A stretch of 16,763 nt of DNA from an uncultured Solobacterium sp. (GCA_937895985.1 CALBKL010000088.1:1-16763); one strand, 5' to 3'. Positions 1-8,318 are shown, counted from the stretch's first letter. A program made the numbers and translations. Notes: generated by a model from the letters alone, not told the origin.

Positions 1-1119
1 ATATAATTCCATCTGTAAGAATAATTTTGTCTTCTTGATAAACTCAACCGTACTTTCTTCGCAGATTGATGTTTGACTATTATTTATAAAGTCATACTGA
101 CATGCACCTAAACTTCCGTTATCACCTTTCCAACTATATACATAGGTGATAGAACGATTGCTATAAGTGAATGTCTTGTTCGCAAAATCAATGTGGTAGC
201 TTTCATTCTCATTGAATTTATTGCTGTAGACATCTTCAGATTCTTTTGTGTAATTAAGACGTGAAACCAGTCTCTTTTTGAAGGTTGCTGTAACTGTATC
301 TTCAGGTGAATCATCATCTGTTGTTACTGTTTGAATTGAACTTGTATCAATGTCTTTGTAATAGACATATGTACTTTCAGCTTGTTTTGTTTCATCACTG
401 ATAGATACTGTTGTTTCACCAAATTTCAGATAGTTTATTTCACTTTCATATTTGATATTTACTGCCTGTCCATTTGTTGTGATTGTTGTATTGAATACTG
501 CTGTTTCTTTAATATAGTGCTGATTATCATCAAATGACACATGAATTTCATTACTTGTGATATCAAATGAATCAAAATTCTTTAAGCCATAAGAATCATA
601 TCGATTTAAGAAAATTTCTTTTGCACGTTCTGCTTGAAGTTGTATCGTATACTCATTTTTATCTTTTTTGATAGCCGCAATATCTCCTGCCTCAAATACA
701 TATGGATCAAGTGGTACTAGCATTGTCTTTTTCAGATTACTAAAATCCATATCCTCATAGTAATTTACAGAATTATATGTGTTATACAACCTACCACCGT
801 AGTAGTCACCATTTAGTTCTGATAACATTCCATCCGCATTGATATGTTGCTCATAATGGGCAGTATCACCATCTACCTCTAATACTCCATCCATAAGATA
901 TGTATCTAGTGTTTTGTCACTATAAGTCATCGTATATTTTGACTGTACACTTACTGTCCACGAAGATTCAATCTTACGATTTTTTAATGCTGTAGTATAT
1001 TCTCCTAGTGTAGAATCATCTGCCTGAACCGTTTGTTCTACATTTGATTGTTGTATAGCGTGCTGGCTACATCCTGACAATAATAGTGCAGTAATACATA
1101 ATATTTTTATCATTTTCAT
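1..1119 (-). CDS. Secreted lipoprotein of unknown function, 3' end outside the window
   Basis: An uninterrupted minus-strand frame of 373 codons runs from the ATG at 1119 to the window edge, so the C-terminus is missing. The N-terminus has a short type II signal peptide: Lys at 2 and 5, a hydrophobic stretch 6-15, then a lipobox LLSGC with Cys17 as the predicted lipidation site. The protein should therefore be anchored on the outer face of the membrane. After a polar linker (18-45) the body is rich in Tyr, Thr, Asp and Asn with alternating beta-strand patterns (about 50-250). This resembles LolA/LppX-like half-barrel lipoproteins such as DUF6612, but that is a weak inference. An acidic break (DDDSPE, 268-273) separates a second part with only two cysteines (340, 353), possibly a disulfide. 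It is AT-richer than the ribosomal genes. It follows the rplQ terminator and is probably its own transcription unit. I do not recognise a function. Confidence 0.85.
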   Translation of the reverse strand, partial: MKMIKILCITALLLSGCSQHAIQQSNVEQTVQADDSTLGEYTTALKNRKIESSWTVSVQSKYTMTYSDKTLDTYLMDGVLEVDGDTAHYEQHINADGMLSELNGDYYGGRLYNTYNSVNYYEDMDFSNLKKTMLVPLDPYVFEAGDIAAIKKDKNEYTIQLQAERAKEIFLNRYDSYGLKNFDSFDITSNEIHVSFDDNQHYIKETAVFNTTITTNGQAVNIKYESEINYLKFGETTVSISDETKQAESTYVYYKDIDTSSIQTVTTDDDSPEDTVTATFKKRLVSRLNYTKESEDVYSNKFNENESYHIDFANKTFTYSNRSITYVYSWKGDNGSLGACQYDFINNSQTSICEESTVEFIKKTKLFLQMELY

Positions 1120-1120
1120 A

Positions 1121-1136
1121 TGTAATTATTATATCA
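1121..1136 (-). promoter_or_regulatory. Extended -10 promoter candidate for the lipoprotein gene
   Basis: Reading the minus strand, TG-A-TATAAT is a perfect extended -10: TATAAT at 1133-1128 and TG at 1136-1135. I see no good -35 at 16-18 bp upstream, which extended -10 promoters can tolerate. Transcription would begin near 1121, only a few bases from the ATG at 1119, and no Shine-Dalgarno sequence precedes that codon. Either the mRNA is nearly leaderless or the real promoter or start lies elsewhere. Confidence 0.45.
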
Positions 1137-1180
1137 ATCTTTAAACTCTTATACGATAGAAAGCCATCAAATCTTAAGAT

Positions 1181-1213
1181 AAAAAAAGACCATATATCAT
1201 TGATATACGGTCT
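1181..1213 (-). terminator. Intrinsic terminator ending the ribosomal protein cluster
   Basis: Ten bases past the rplQ stop, arms 1202-1213 and 1187-1198 form a 12-bp stem with a 3-base loop, followed on the minus transcript by a run of seven U (1187-1181). Position 1208/1192 is a G-U wobble in the minus-strand RNA but an A-C mismatch in plus-strand RNA. The structure is thus optimised for the minus direction, although a short T run at 1217-1221 also gives it some plus-strand potential. Confidence 0.92.
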
Positions 1214-1223
1214 ATCTTTTTGA

Positions 1224-1586
1224 TTAAACTAATTCGATATAAGCCATTGGAGCAGCATCGCCACGACGAACACCTGTCTTAACAACACGTGTATATCCGC
1301 CCTTACGATCAGCATACTTAGGAGCTACTTCTTCAAATAACTTCTTTAATACTGTCTGTCCTGTCTTTTCATCAGCTACAACATTTCTAACGAAAGCTGC
1401 AGCCTGACGACGAGCAGCTAAATCACCCTTTTTACCTAAAGTGATTAACTCGTCAACTACAGATCTCATATCTTTAGCTTTAGCTTCTGTTGTTTCTACC
1501 TTGCCATACATGATGACAGAAGTAGCTAGGTTTCTCAACATAGCTTTGCGGTGATCAGCATTTCTGCCAAATTTACGATTCCACAT
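1224..1586 (-). CDS. rplQ: 50S ribosomal protein L17 (bL17)
   Basis: L17 lines the polypeptide exit region of the large subunit. The 120-residue product is of usual bacterial length and has the diagnostic N-terminus [20 protein letters not shown] and the C-terminal [20 protein letters not shown] segment. The start at 1586 is fixed by AGGAGG seven bases upstream. It follows rpoA after 14 nt and is the last gene of the cluster, directly before the terminator. In many Bacillota the next genes are the ECF transporter genes ecfA/ecfT and truA; here an unrelated lipoprotein gene follows. Confidence 0.98.
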   Translation of the reverse strand: MWNRKFGRNADHRKAMLRNLATSVIMYGKVETTEAKAKDMRSVVDELITLGKKGDLAARRQAAAFVRNVVADEKTGQTVLKKLFEEVAPKYADRKGGYTRVVKTGVRRGDAAPMAYIELV

Positions 1587-1600
1587 AAACGTTCCTCCTG

Positions 1601-2560
1601 TTAATCAAAGGATTTGAAGCCCAAACCAAGTTCAATGAGCTTATCCTTAACCTCTTTTAATGATTTCTTACCGAGGTTACGGACTCTCATCATTTCATCC
1701 TCGGTCTTTTGTGTCAGTTCATCAACTGTCTGAATTCCGGCACGTTTTAAGCAGTTGTAAGAACGTACAGATAAGTCAAGATCTTCAATCATCATCTGTT
1801 GTCCCTTACTTGGCTGCTCTGTATTACCTTCCTTAAGTACTTCATCCATTTGTAGTACTTCATCGTTAATACCAGCTACGATATCTAAGTGATCCATTAA
1901 AATCTTTGCTGCCATTGCAATCGCCTTCTGTGGATTGATGGAACCATCAGTCCAAACTTCGAGTGTAACAGCATCATATTTAACATCTTCACCTACACGT
2001 GTTGGTTCAACGTTGTAAGCAACTTTTTCAACTGGTGTATAAATAGAGTCAGTAAATACTGTACCAATTCCTTGAGAGGAACCTTGGTTTAGTTGCTTGT
2101 TTAAATCAGCACTAATATAACCACGGCCATTCTTAGCCTTTAATTCCATCTCTAATGTTACGTCTTTTTCTAGGTGCGCAATCTCCAAGTCTTTGTTAAT
2201 AACTTCAACTTGAGCTGGGCAAATAATATCACCAGCAGTGATTGTGCATGGTCCCTTCGCAGAGATCTGTAATGTATAGACCTCATCGTCCTCAATCTTC
2301 ATGACTAACTGCTTTAATTGCAAGATAATCATGGAAACGTCTTCTCTCACACCTGGGATAGATGTAAATTCGTGGTATACGCCATCAACCTTGATGGAGA
2401 ATACTGCGGCTCCCGGTAGGGATGAAAGCAGGACCCTGCGAAGCGCATTCCCGATTGTTGTACCAAATCCTCTCTCTAATGGAGAAAGAACAAACTTACC
2501 ATAATTTTCAGATTCTACATATTCCTGTACTTCGAAATCGGCGCGTTCAAATTTTTGCAT
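1601..2560 (-). CDS. rpoA: DNA-directed RNA polymerase subunit alpha
   Basis: Alpha dimerises to nucleate assembly of beta and beta', and its C-terminal domain contacts UP-element DNA and activators. The 319-residue product has the N-terminal assembly domain with the [20 protein letters not shown] signature (about residues 31-50), an acidic or polar linker (about 235-258), and the C-terminal domain (260-319). That domain carries [13 protein letters not shown], with Arg266 at the DNA-contacting position, and the [11 protein letters not shown] helix-hairpin-helix. AGGAGG sits eight bases before the ATG at 2560. It lies between rpsK and rplQ; the proteobacterial rpsD is absent at this site, as usual in Bacillota. 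Intact alpha-CTD fits use of the A-tract region upstream of rpsJ. Confidence 0.98.
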   Translation of the reverse strand: MQKFERADFEVQEYVESENYGKFVLSPLERGFGTTIGNALRRVLLSSLPGAAVFSIKVDGVYHEFTSIPGVREDVSMIILQLKQLVMKIEDDEVYTLQISAKGPCTITAGDIICPAQVEVINKDLEIAHLEKDVTLEMELKAKNGRGYISADLNKQLNQGSSQGIGTVFTDSIYTPVEKVAYNVEPTRVGEDVKYDAVTLEVWTDGSINPQKAIAMAAKILMDHLDIVAGINDEVLQMDEVLKEGNTEQPSKGQQMMIEDLDLSVRSYNCLKRAGIQTVDELTQKTEDEMMRVRNLGKKSLKEVKDKLIELGLGFKSFD

Positions 2561-2584
2561 GCTTCAATCCTCCTGTTCTAATGA

Positions 2585-2989
2585 TTATCCACGCGGTCTC
2601 TTTGGCGGACGGCATCCGTTATGAGGGATCGGAGTTACATCATTAATAACGGTAATCTCTAAACCTGCTGTCTGTAAAGAACGAACTGCTGATTCACGAC
2701 CAGCACCTGGTCCCTTAACATTTACTTCTACGCTCTTCATACCCTGTTGAACAGCTGCTTTACCAGCTGCTTCAGCGCATAACTGTGCAACATAAGGAGT
2801 AGACTTACGTGAACCCTTATAACCTAATGCACCAGCTGAGCTCCAAGAAATAACGTTACCTGCTTCATCAGAAATAGTAACGATTGTGTTGTTGAATGTT
2901 GAATGAATATGAGCAATACCTTTTGCTACATTGCGGCGGGCCTTCTTCTTACGAATCACAGCGCCTTTTTTCTTTGTGTTAGCTGCCAT
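2585..2989 (-). CDS. rpsK: 30S ribosomal protein S11 (uS11)
   Basis: S11 sits on the platform of the small subunit and contacts the 3' end region of 16S rRNA near the Shine-Dalgarno helix. The 134-residue product has a basic N-terminal tail ([15 protein letters not shown]), the [16 protein letters not shown] core strand and the C-terminal [17 protein letters not shown] signature. Length is normal. An AGGAGGG site sits a few bases before the start at 2989, and the gene is 12 nt after rpsM. Confidence 0.98.
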   Translation of the reverse strand: MAANTKKKGAVIRKKKARRNVAKGIAHIHSTFNNTIVTISDEAGNVISWSSAGALGYKGSRKSTPYVAQLCAEAAGKAAVQQGMKSVEVNVKGPGAGRESAVRSLQTAGLEITVINDVTPIPHNGCRPPKRPRG

Positions 2990-3001
2990 TATACCCTCCT
3001 A

Positions 3002-3367
3002 TTACTTCTTCTTATTAGCGACAGTACGACGTGGACCTTTTCTTGTACGAGCATTTGTACGTGTACGTTGTCCACGAACTGGTAATCCTCTTCTATGACG
3101 GATTCCACGGTATGAACCGATTTCCATTAGTCGCTTGATATCTAATGCTCTATCACGGCGGAGGTCACCCTCAGTCTTAATAGCATCAATCTTTTCACGG
3201 ATTGCAGTTTCTTGTGCATCCGTTAAGTCGTTTGTACGTGTGTGTTCGTCGATTCCACAAGCAGCAAGGATATTCTTAGCTGTTGTAGGGCCGATTCCAT
3301 AAATGTATGTCAATGATACGCCGATAACTTTGTTACGCGGAATATCGACACCAGCAAAACGTGGCAT
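3002..3367 (-). CDS. rpsM: 30S ribosomal protein S13 (uS13)
   Basis: S13 is in the small-subunit head and forms intersubunit bridges while touching P-site tRNA through its C-terminal tail. The 121-residue product starts [16 protein letters not shown], has the helix-turn segment [16 protein letters not shown], and ends in the typical basic [21 protein letters not shown] tail followed by KKK. Start at 3367 is preceded by GGGAGG. It follows rpmJ by 21 nt. Confidence 0.98.
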   Translation of the reverse strand: MPRFAGVDIPRNKVIGVSLTYIYGIGPTTAKNILAACGIDEHTRTNDLTDAQETAIREKIDAIKTEGDLRRDRALDIKRLMEIGSYRGIRHRRGLPVRGQRTRTNARTRKGPRRTVANKKK

Positions 3368-3388
3368 ATTTAGTTATCCTCCCTTTAA

Positions 3389-3502
3389 TTAACCCTGTCT
3401 CTGCTTATGCTTAGGGTTTTCGCAGATGACCATAACAACGCCCTTGCGCTTGATCACTCTGCACTTATCACAAATTGGTTTTACAGATGGTCTTACTTTC
3501 AT
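3389..3502 (-). CDS. rpmJ: 50S ribosomal protein L36 (bL36), zinc-binding form
   Basis: This 37-codon gene is shorter than usual ORF cut-offs but is clear. It encodes [20 protein letters not shown] and continues to the terminal KHKQRQG. Cys11, Cys14, Cys27 and His32 form the zinc ribbon of the C+ type L36. AGGAGG (in the CCTCCT at 3513-3518) sits upstream of the ATG at 3502, and the stop TAA is at 3391-3389. Position between infA and rpsM is the standard one. L36 is the smallest large-subunit protein and binds 23S rRNA below the L7/L12 stalk. Confidence 0.97.
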   Translation of the reverse strand: MKVRPSVKPICDKCRVIKRKGVVMVICENPKHKQRQG

Positions 3503-3538
3503 TTTTATTTGCCTCCTGGACAATTCTACCAAAAACTT

Positions 3539-3757
3539 TTACTTATGTCTGTAGGTAATTCGCCCACGTGTTAAATCATATGGTGAAATCTCAACGGTGA
3601 CCCGGTCTCCCGGTAAAATGCGAATGTAATTCATACGGATTTTACCAGCAACGTGGGCACGGATCTCGTGACCATTTTGAAGCTTCACCAGGAAATTTGC
3701 ATTCGGAAGTGTTTCTTCCACAATGCCATCAATTTCAATAACGTCCTGTTTGCTCAT
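3539..3757 (-). CDS. infA: Translation initiation factor IF-1
   Basis: IF-1 occupies the A site of the 30S subunit during initiation and works with IF-2 and IF-3. The 72-residue product [20 protein letters not shown]... is a single OB-fold (S1-like) domain with the conserved [25 protein letters not shown] core and the terminal [13 protein letters not shown] chose the ATG at 3757: it gives the family-standard length and N-terminus. An upstream in-frame ATG at 3799 would add 14 residues coded from the loop and arm of a strong hairpin. The ribosome binding site is weak (GTGAG in a purine-rich stretch), unlike the neighbours. It follows adk directly; the map gene often found between them is missing. 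Confidence 0.96.
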   Translation of the reverse strand: MSKQDVIEIDGIVEETLPNANFLVKLQNGHEIRAHVAGKIRMNYIRILPGDRVTVEISPYDLTRGRITYRHK

Positions 3758-3776
3758 CTTACTCACTTTCTTTATA

Positions 3777-3814
3777 TGAGTTCTGGAAAGGGAAATCAAT
3801 CCCTTTCCAACTCA
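3777..3814 (-). promoter_or_regulatory. Strong RNA hairpin between adk and infA
   Basis: In the minus-strand RNA, arms 3808-3800 (GGAAAGGGA) and 3793-3785 (TCCCTTTCC) pair perfectly over 9 bp around the 6-nt loop UUGAUU. After a two-base bulge (AG) on the 3' side, five more pairs follow (GAGUU 3813-3809 with AACUC 3782-3778), plus U3814-A3777. No U run follows, so it is not an intrinsic terminator. It lies 19 nt before the infA start and could protect the downstream mRNA 5' end, mark a processing site, or modulate infA translation. The pairing is seen; the roles are inference. Confidence 0.7.
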
Positions 3815-3820
3815 ATATTT

Positions 3821-4471
3821 CTAAGCATTCTTCTCAAGAGCTTTTTTTATATCTTCAAATACTTTCTCTGGTTTTTGTGCAGCATCAATATGAGTAACTA
3901 CACCCTTTTGATCATAATAATCAATAACCGGTTTTGTACTTGATTCATAAGCTTCCATACGAACTTTTAATTGTTCAACTGTATCGTCTTTACGCTGTTG
4001 AAGTTCACTTCCGCAAACATCACATACGCCTTCAACTTTACTTGGATGATTATGAATATGATAAATTGCCCCGCACTTTGGACAGATGCGACGTCCTGTA
4101 ATTCTTTCTTCAAGAATTTCGAACTTCACCTGTAAGTCGATAACTGCATCAACTTCTTTACCAATCTTCTTAGCAATCTTGTCGAAGACTTCAGCCTGTA
4201 CTAATGTACGTGGGAAGCCATCTAAGAGATAACCATTTGCACAATCTGGTTGCTGAATACGATCTTCAACCATTGCATTGATTAAATCATCTGGTACAAG
4301 TTTACCTTGATTCATATAGCTTTGAGCCTCAAGGCCTAAAGCTGTGCTGTTACGCACATTCTCTCTTAGCATATCACCAGTAGAGATGTGTGCGATATTG
4401 TATTCCTTTAGGATTAGGTCAGACATTGTGCCTTTTCCTGCCCCTGCAGGACCCATGATCAGAATATTCAT
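3821..4471 (-). CDS. adk: Adenylate kinase with zinc-binding lid
   Basis: Adk interconverts ATP plus AMP and two ADP in the cytoplasm. The 216-residue product has a P-loop GPAGAGKGT at 7-15 (Ala where the family usually has a second Pro), the STGDMLR AMP-binding segment at 30-36 and DGFPRT at 84-89. The lid holds Cys130, Cys133, Cys150 and Cys153, the four-cysteine zinc site typical of Gram-positive long-form enzymes. It starts 22 nt after secY, with AGAGG upstream of the ATG at 4471, and ends with TAG. It lies at the usual site after secY, but map does not follow. Confidence 0.98.
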   Translation of the reverse strand: MNILIMGPAGAGKGTMSDLILKEYNIAHISTGDMLRENVRNSTALGLEAQSYMNQGKLVPDDLINAMVEDRIQQPDCANGYLLDGFPRTLVQAEVFDKIAKKIGKEVDAVIDLQVKFEILEERITGRRICPKCGAIYHIHNHPSKVEGVCDVCGSELQQRKDDTVEQLKVRMEAYESSTKPVIDYYDQKGVVTHIDAAQKPEKVFEDIKKALEKNA

Positions 4472-4493
4472 ATCTTATTGCCTCTTTCCAAAC

Positions 4494-5777
4494 TTATCTC
4501 AAGAATCCCTTGTATGACTTCTGTGTTAACTGACCCTTCAATTGTTTAACAGTTTCCATTGCGACACCGACAACAATGATGATACCAGTTCCACCTACAG
4601 CAGTTGCTTGGGATAGTGGAGTAAACATGGTTAGTAAATAAGGAACTACAGCAATTAGTGTCAATCCAATTGCGCCAAGTACTGTAATTCGGTTCAATAC
4701 CTTATGCAGATATGTCTTTGTCTCATTACCTGGACGAATACCAGGGATATAAGCACCAGACTTACCAAGGTTTTCAGCAACCTTTTCTGGATCTACCTGC
4801 AAGTCAGTATAGAAGAATGTGAACAGGATTGTTAATAATGCATAGAGTCCAAGACCGGTTGGTGTACTCAATGAGAGCCACTGGCTTAGTTTATTATACA
4901 GGTCAGTATTAATAAAACTAATTACAATCTGTGGAGCCATCATAATACTCTGTGCAAAAATGACAGGAATTACAGATGCACTATTAATTTTGAGTGGTAA
5001 GAATGTTATATCACTACCACTACGTGCTGCGGAACTGTTTGTATACTGGATAGGAATCTTACGTACTGCTGTTTCCATAATAACTACGAAGACAACAACC
5101 GCTAGATATAGGACACAATACAATGCGAACTGTAGAATACCATTGAATAGTTCTCCTTGTGTTGTTCCACCAGCAAGAATCTGATATACCTGCATGAATG
5201 CTGCTGGCATATTAGAAACAATACCCGCGAAGATGATAATGGATAAACCATTACCGATACCCTTCATTGAAATGCGGTCACCAATCCAGATGAGGAACAT
5301 GGATCCCGCAGTCATGACGGTTGCAGTATATAGGTATCCTGAAAGATTTGCATTTGTCAGGACGTTATACTGCTTATCGAATCCATATACCAAGGAATAT
5401 GCTTGAACAAATGCCAATACAACTCCTAAGTATCTAGTAATTCGTTCAATCTTCATTCGGCCTGTCTGTCCAGACTTTGTCATTTCCGTTAGTGACGGAA
5501 TAACATCCATGGATAACAGCTGAATGATAATACTTGCTGTGATATATGGTGTGACACCCATCGCAAAGATGGATAATCTTTCAAGTGCACCACCACCCAG
5601 CATATTCATTATGCTGAGTAGTGAGTTATTTGCAAGTGATTGAGCTAGCGTTTCCGTGTTTACACCCGGAACAGGTAGAGCAGCTCCGACGCGATAGATC
5701 AGCAGCATTGCTAAAGTAAAGAATATTCTATTGCGAGTTTCCTTATTCTTAAACAAGCTGACGAACGTATGCATCAT
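4494..5777 (-). CDS. secY: Preprotein translocase channel subunit SecY
   Basis: SecY is the membrane channel of the SecYEG translocon. The 427-residue product shows about ten hydrophobic segments, the periplasmic-plug region near ALPVPGVNTETL, the GGALERLSIFAMGVTPYITASI motif of TM2, and the VDPEKVAENLGKSGAYIPGIRPG cytosolic loop before the last helices. The cytosolic RKIPIQYTN followed by FLPLKINSASVIPVIFAQS is also typical. Two adjacent ATGs (5777, 5774) are possible starts; I prefer 5777, nine bases from AGAGG. That site lies inside the end of rplO, and only one base separates the genes, so translation is probably coupled. Confidence 0.97.
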   Translation of the reverse strand: MMHTFVSLFKNKETRNRIFFTLAMLLIYRVGAALPVPGVNTETLAQSLANNSLLSIMNMLGGGALERLSIFAMGVTPYITASIIIQLLSMDVIPSLTEMTKSGQTGRMKIERITRYLGVVLAFVQAYSLVYGFDKQYNVLTNANLSGYLYTATVMTAGSMFLIWIGDRISMKGIGNGLSIIIFAGIVSNMPAAFMQVYQILAGGTTQGELFNGILQFALYCVLYLAVVVFVVIMETAVRKIPIQYTNSSAARSGSDITFLPLKINSASVIPVIFAQSIMMAPQIVISFINTDLYNKLSQWLSLSTPTGLGLYALLTILFTFFYTDLQVDPEKVAENLGKSGAYIPGIRPGNETKTYLHKVLNRITVLGAIGLTLIAVVPYLLTMFTPLSQATAVGGTGIIIVVGVAMETVKQLKGQLTQKSYKGFLR

Positions 5778-5778
5778 A

Positions 5779-6219
5779 TTAGAGAACCTCTACTTTTCCG
5801 CCTGCTGCTTCAATAGCACTCTGTGCTGTCTTTGAGAACTTCTCAGCCTTAACAGTGAGTTTCTTCTCAAGCTTACCGCAACCAAGTACCTTAACACCAT
5901 CAAGGTGCTTCTTAACTAGGCCTGCAGCCTTAAGAGCTTCGTAATCAACTGTTACACCGTCTTCGAACTTATTTAAGTCCTCAACGTTAACAATTGCATA
6001 CTCCTTGCGAGTATAGTTTGTGAAACCTCTCTTAGGCATTCTCTTGAAGAATGGTGTCTGTCCACCTTCAAATCCAATCGCAACACCACCGCCGCTACGA
6101 GCGTTCTGACCTTTGTTACCCTTTCCGGAAGTCTTACCTGTACCGGAACCTTGGCCACGACCAATTCTCTTTCTGTTAGAGCGGGAACCTTCTGTATATG
6201 TTAATTCATTTAGTTTCAT
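5779..6219 (-). CDS. rplO: 50S ribosomal protein L15 (uL15)
   Basis: L15 is a late-assembly large-subunit protein that threads a long extended arm into 23S rRNA. The 146-residue product begins [20 protein letters not shown], followed by the Gly-rich arm [19 protein letters not shown] (about 20-38) and the [17 protein letters not shown] segment. AAGGAGGG is just upstream of the ATG at 6219. The gene starts only 11 nt after rpsE; rpmD (L30), which normally lies between them, is absent. Confidence 0.98.
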   Translation of the reverse strand: MKLNELTYTEGSRSNRKRIGRGQGSGTGKTSGKGNKGQNARSGGGVAIGFEGGQTPFFKRMPKRGFTNYTRKEYAIVNVEDLNKFEDGVTVDYEALKAAGLVKKHLDGVKVLGCGKLEKKLTVKAEKFSKTAQSAIEAAGGKVEVL

Positions 6220-6230
6220 CAGGACCCTCC

Positions 6231-6749
6231 TTATCGAATCTCAGCGACTTTCTTATCGCGAGTCTTAGCAATTTCATCTACTGTACGCATACCCTTTAAT
6301 GCTTCTAATGTTGCGTAAACAACATTGACAGGTGTACGTGAACCGATAACCTTAGAAAGGACATCTGATACACCAGCAAGCTCTAATACGGAACGTACTT
6401 CACCACCGGCGATAACACCAGTACCAGGTGCAGCTGGAGCTAAGAATACAGTTGTTGAACTGTGCTTGCTCTTAATTGCATGTGGAACTGTACGGTAGTT
6501 ATCAACGAGGTTAACGCTGAATACATTCTTTGTAGCTGCTTCTGTAGCCTTCTTGATAGCATCTGGAACTTCGGCTGCTTTACCCATACCGAATCCGATT
6601 CTACCCTTCTTATCACCAACAACAACTAGTGCTGCAAAGCGCATTCTACGTCCACCCTTTACAGTCTTGCTGACACGGTTAATGGAGACTACTACTTCTT
6701 CGAACTCTTTTGGTTCGCGTTTCTTGAAACTCTTCTTATCGTTCTGCAT
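6231..6749 (-). CDS. rpsE: 30S ribosomal protein S5 (uS5)
   Basis: S5 sits at the mRNA entry side of the 30S subunit and influences decoding accuracy. The 172-residue product has the N-terminal double-stranded RNA-binding fold with [20 protein letters not shown], whose loop is the classical spectinomycin-contact region and looks intact. The C-terminal domain includes [20 protein letters not shown] and [23 protein letters not shown] precedes the ATG at 6749. It is followed by rplO with no L30 gene between. Confidence 0.98.
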   Translation of the reverse strand: MQNDKKSFKKREPKEFEEVVVSINRVSKTVKGGRRMRFAALVVVGDKKGRIGFGMGKAAEVPDAIKKATEAATKNVFSVNLVDNYRTVPHAIKSKHSSTTVFLAPAAPGTGVIAGGEVRSVLELAGVSDVLSKVIGSRTPVNVVYATLEALKGMRTVDEIAKTRDKKVAEIR

Positions 6750-6765
6750 TTCGTACTCTCCTTCC

Positions 6766-7122
6766 TTAGAACTTCAAGCCAGCTTCTCTAGCTGCATCAG
6801 CTAAAGCCTGGACTCTTCCGTGATATACATAACCGCCACGGTCGAAACGTACTGCTTCGATCTTAGCTTCTTTGCACTTGTTAGCGATTGCTGCACCAAC
6901 CTTCTTGGCTGCTTCAACGTTACCGCCATTCTCAAGCTTTAATTCAAGAGAACTTACAGCACATAAAGTTGTACCTGTTGTATCATCGATTACCTGTGCA
7001 TAGATGTTTGCATTGGAACGGAATACATTTAGTCTTGGGCACTCAGGAGTACCGTTTACGACGTTACGTACACGCTTATGACGACGAATACGTTCTGCAT
7101 TTTTATTTGCTAATTTAATCAT
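6766..7122 (-). CDS. rplR: 50S ribosomal protein L18 (uL18)
   Basis: L18 binds 5S rRNA and, with L5, forms the central protuberance. The 118-residue product has the basic N-terminus [15 protein letters not shown], the [19 protein letters not shown] strand and the C-terminal [26 protein letters not shown] signature. AAGGAGA precedes the ATG at 7122. Normal length and position between rplF and rpsE. Confidence 0.98.
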   Translation of the reverse strand: MIKLANKNAERIRRHKRVRNVVNGTPECPRLNVFRSNANIYAQVIDDTTGTTLCAVSSLELKLENGGNVEAAKKVGAAIANKCKEAKIEAVRFDRGGYVYHGRVQALADAAREAGLKF

Positions 7123-7142
7123 TACTTAGTCTCTCCTTTCCC

Positions 7143-7691
7143 TTACTTCTTGGCAGCTGCAGTCTTACCTTCCTTACGGCGAACAACTTCGTCAACATAA
7201 CGAATACCCTTTCCACCGTATGGTTCTGGCTTCTTAGTAGCTCTAACTACTGCTGCAAACTGACCTACAATCTGCTTATCAATACCACTTACGTTAATGG
7301 ATGCAGCATCTGGTACTTCAACCTTAACATCTGATGGTACTTCAAATTCTACTGGGTGTGAGAAACCAACGTTAAGAGTTAGTTTATTACCTGATAAAGC
7401 TGCACGGTAACCAATACCTACAATCTTCATCTTCTTAACAAAGCCTGTGTGAACACCTTCAACCATGGAAGCTAACAAGGCACGAGTTGTACCATGTAAC
7501 TGCTTTGTATGTTTCTCTTCATTTGGACGTTTAACTGTAGCGATACCTTCGTCCACACTGATCTCCATTAATGGAGAGAATTTCTTAGTCAGTGTTCCCT
7601 TAGGGCCTTTTACAGTCACCTCATTACCTGCACCGATAGTAATTTCTACGCCAGCAGGAACGGTAATCGCTTTATTTCCGATACGTGACAT
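7143..7691 (-). CDS. rplF: 50S ribosomal protein L6 (uL6)
   Basis: L6 has two similar alpha/beta domains and binds near the sarcin-ricin loop at the factor-binding site. The 182-residue product starts [17 protein letters not shown], has the [12 protein letters not shown] segment of domain 1 and the signature [24 protein letters not shown] near the end. The last residues (TAAAKK) make it slightly longer than average. The ribosome binding site (AAAGGA) is one of the weaker ones in the cluster. Confidence 0.98.
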   Translation of the reverse strand: MSRIGNKAITVPAGVEITIGAGNEVTVKGPKGTLTKKFSPLMEISVDEGIATVKRPNEEKHTKQLHGTTRALLASMVEGVHTGFVKKMKIVGIGYRAALSGNKLTLNVGFSHPVEFEVPSDVKVEVPDAASINVSGIDKQIVGQFAAVVRATKKPEPYGGKGIRYVDEVVRRKEGKTAAAKK

Positions 7692-7711
7692 TTTTTATTT
7701 CCTTTCTCTAA

Positions 7712-8101
7712 TTACCACACGTAGGCGATAACTTCACCGCCGATGTGTAATTTACGTGCTTGTTTGTCTGTCATCATTCCATTTGATGTGGAAATGATAG
7801 CAATGCCTAATCCGTTTAATACCTTAGGAATTTCATCACCCTTAGCATAAACGCGAAGACCTGGCTTAGATATTCTCTTGATGCCGCTGATTACGCGACC
7901 ATCTTTGAGAGTAACAACGATCTTCTTTTCAATTCCTTCGCCTGTTACAGCGTAGTTGTCAATGTAACCTTCGCTCTTTAAGATCTTAGCAATTTCAACC
8001 TTAACCTTTGAAGCTGGAGCTACGTCAACTGTTGTCATGCGTGCTTGAACTCCATTACGGATTCTTGTAAGCATGTCAGCAATAGGATCTGTCATATTCA
8101 T
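7712..8101 (-). CDS. rpsH: 30S ribosomal protein S8 (uS8)
   Basis: S8 organises the 16S rRNA central domain; in enteric bacteria it is also the translational repressor of the spc operon. The 129-residue product begins [17 protein letters not shown] and ends with the [20 protein letters not shown] and VIAYVW signature. Two ATGs are in frame. The first (8101) is nine bases from AAGGAGG and is preferred; starting at the second (8095) would give the more usual MTDPIADM N-terminus. Confidence 0.97.
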   Translation of the reverse strand: MNMTDPIADMLTRIRNGVQARMTTVDVAPASKVKVEIAKILKSEGYIDNYAVTGEGIEKKIVVTLKDGRVISGIKRISKPGLRVYAKGDEIPKVLNGLGIAIISTSNGMMTDKQARKLHIGGEVIAYVW

Positions 8102-8115
8102 CTCGTGCTACCTCC

Positions 8116-8301
8116 TTACCAGCTTGCCTTCTTAACTCCAGGAATCTGGCCCTTATAAGCCAATTCACGGAAGCAGATACGGCATAATTTGTACTTTCTT
8201 AATACTGAATGTGGACGTCCACATCTCTCGCAACGTGTGTACTCGCGTGTGGAGAACTTAGCAGGACGTGACTGCTTAACTTTTAAACTTGTTTTTGCCA
8301 T
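8116..8301 (-). CDS. rpsN: 30S ribosomal protein S14, zinc-binding type Z (uS14)
   Basis: S14 sits in the small-subunit head. The 61-residue form with Cys24, Cys27, Cys40 and Cys43 (motif CERC...CRIC) is the zinc-binding S14 of Gram-positive bacteria, not the longer cysteine-free type. The C-terminus [11 protein letters not shown] is diagnostic. GAGGAG precedes the ATG at 8301. Position between rplE and rpsH is standard. Confidence 0.98.
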   Translation of the reverse strand: MAKTSLKVKQSRPAKFSTREYTRCERCGRPHSVLRKYKLCRICFRELAYKGQIPGVKKASW

Positions 8302-8318
8302 TCTCAGCTCTCCTCTTT

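Noticed and set aside
108..317. Small minus-strand frame inside the lipoprotein gene
   Set aside because: It overlaps a long open lipoprotein frame with a signal peptide and has no binding site or family likeness.
1217..1221. Plus-strand terminator use of the 1187-1213 hairpin
   Set aside because: The stem has an A-C mismatch on that strand and no plus-strand gene leads into it.
3758..3799. infA start at 3799, giving 86 residues
   Set aside because: The extra codons come from the hairpin; the [11 protein letters not shown] start at 3757 matches the IF-1 family length.
3777..3814. Intrinsic terminator between adk and infA
   Set aside because: The stem is strong, but the following bases (ACUCAUAUAAAG) contain no U run.
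3653..3943. Plus-strand 96-codon frame opposite infA and adk
   Set aside because: It is antisense to two well-supported genes and has a low-complexity translation.
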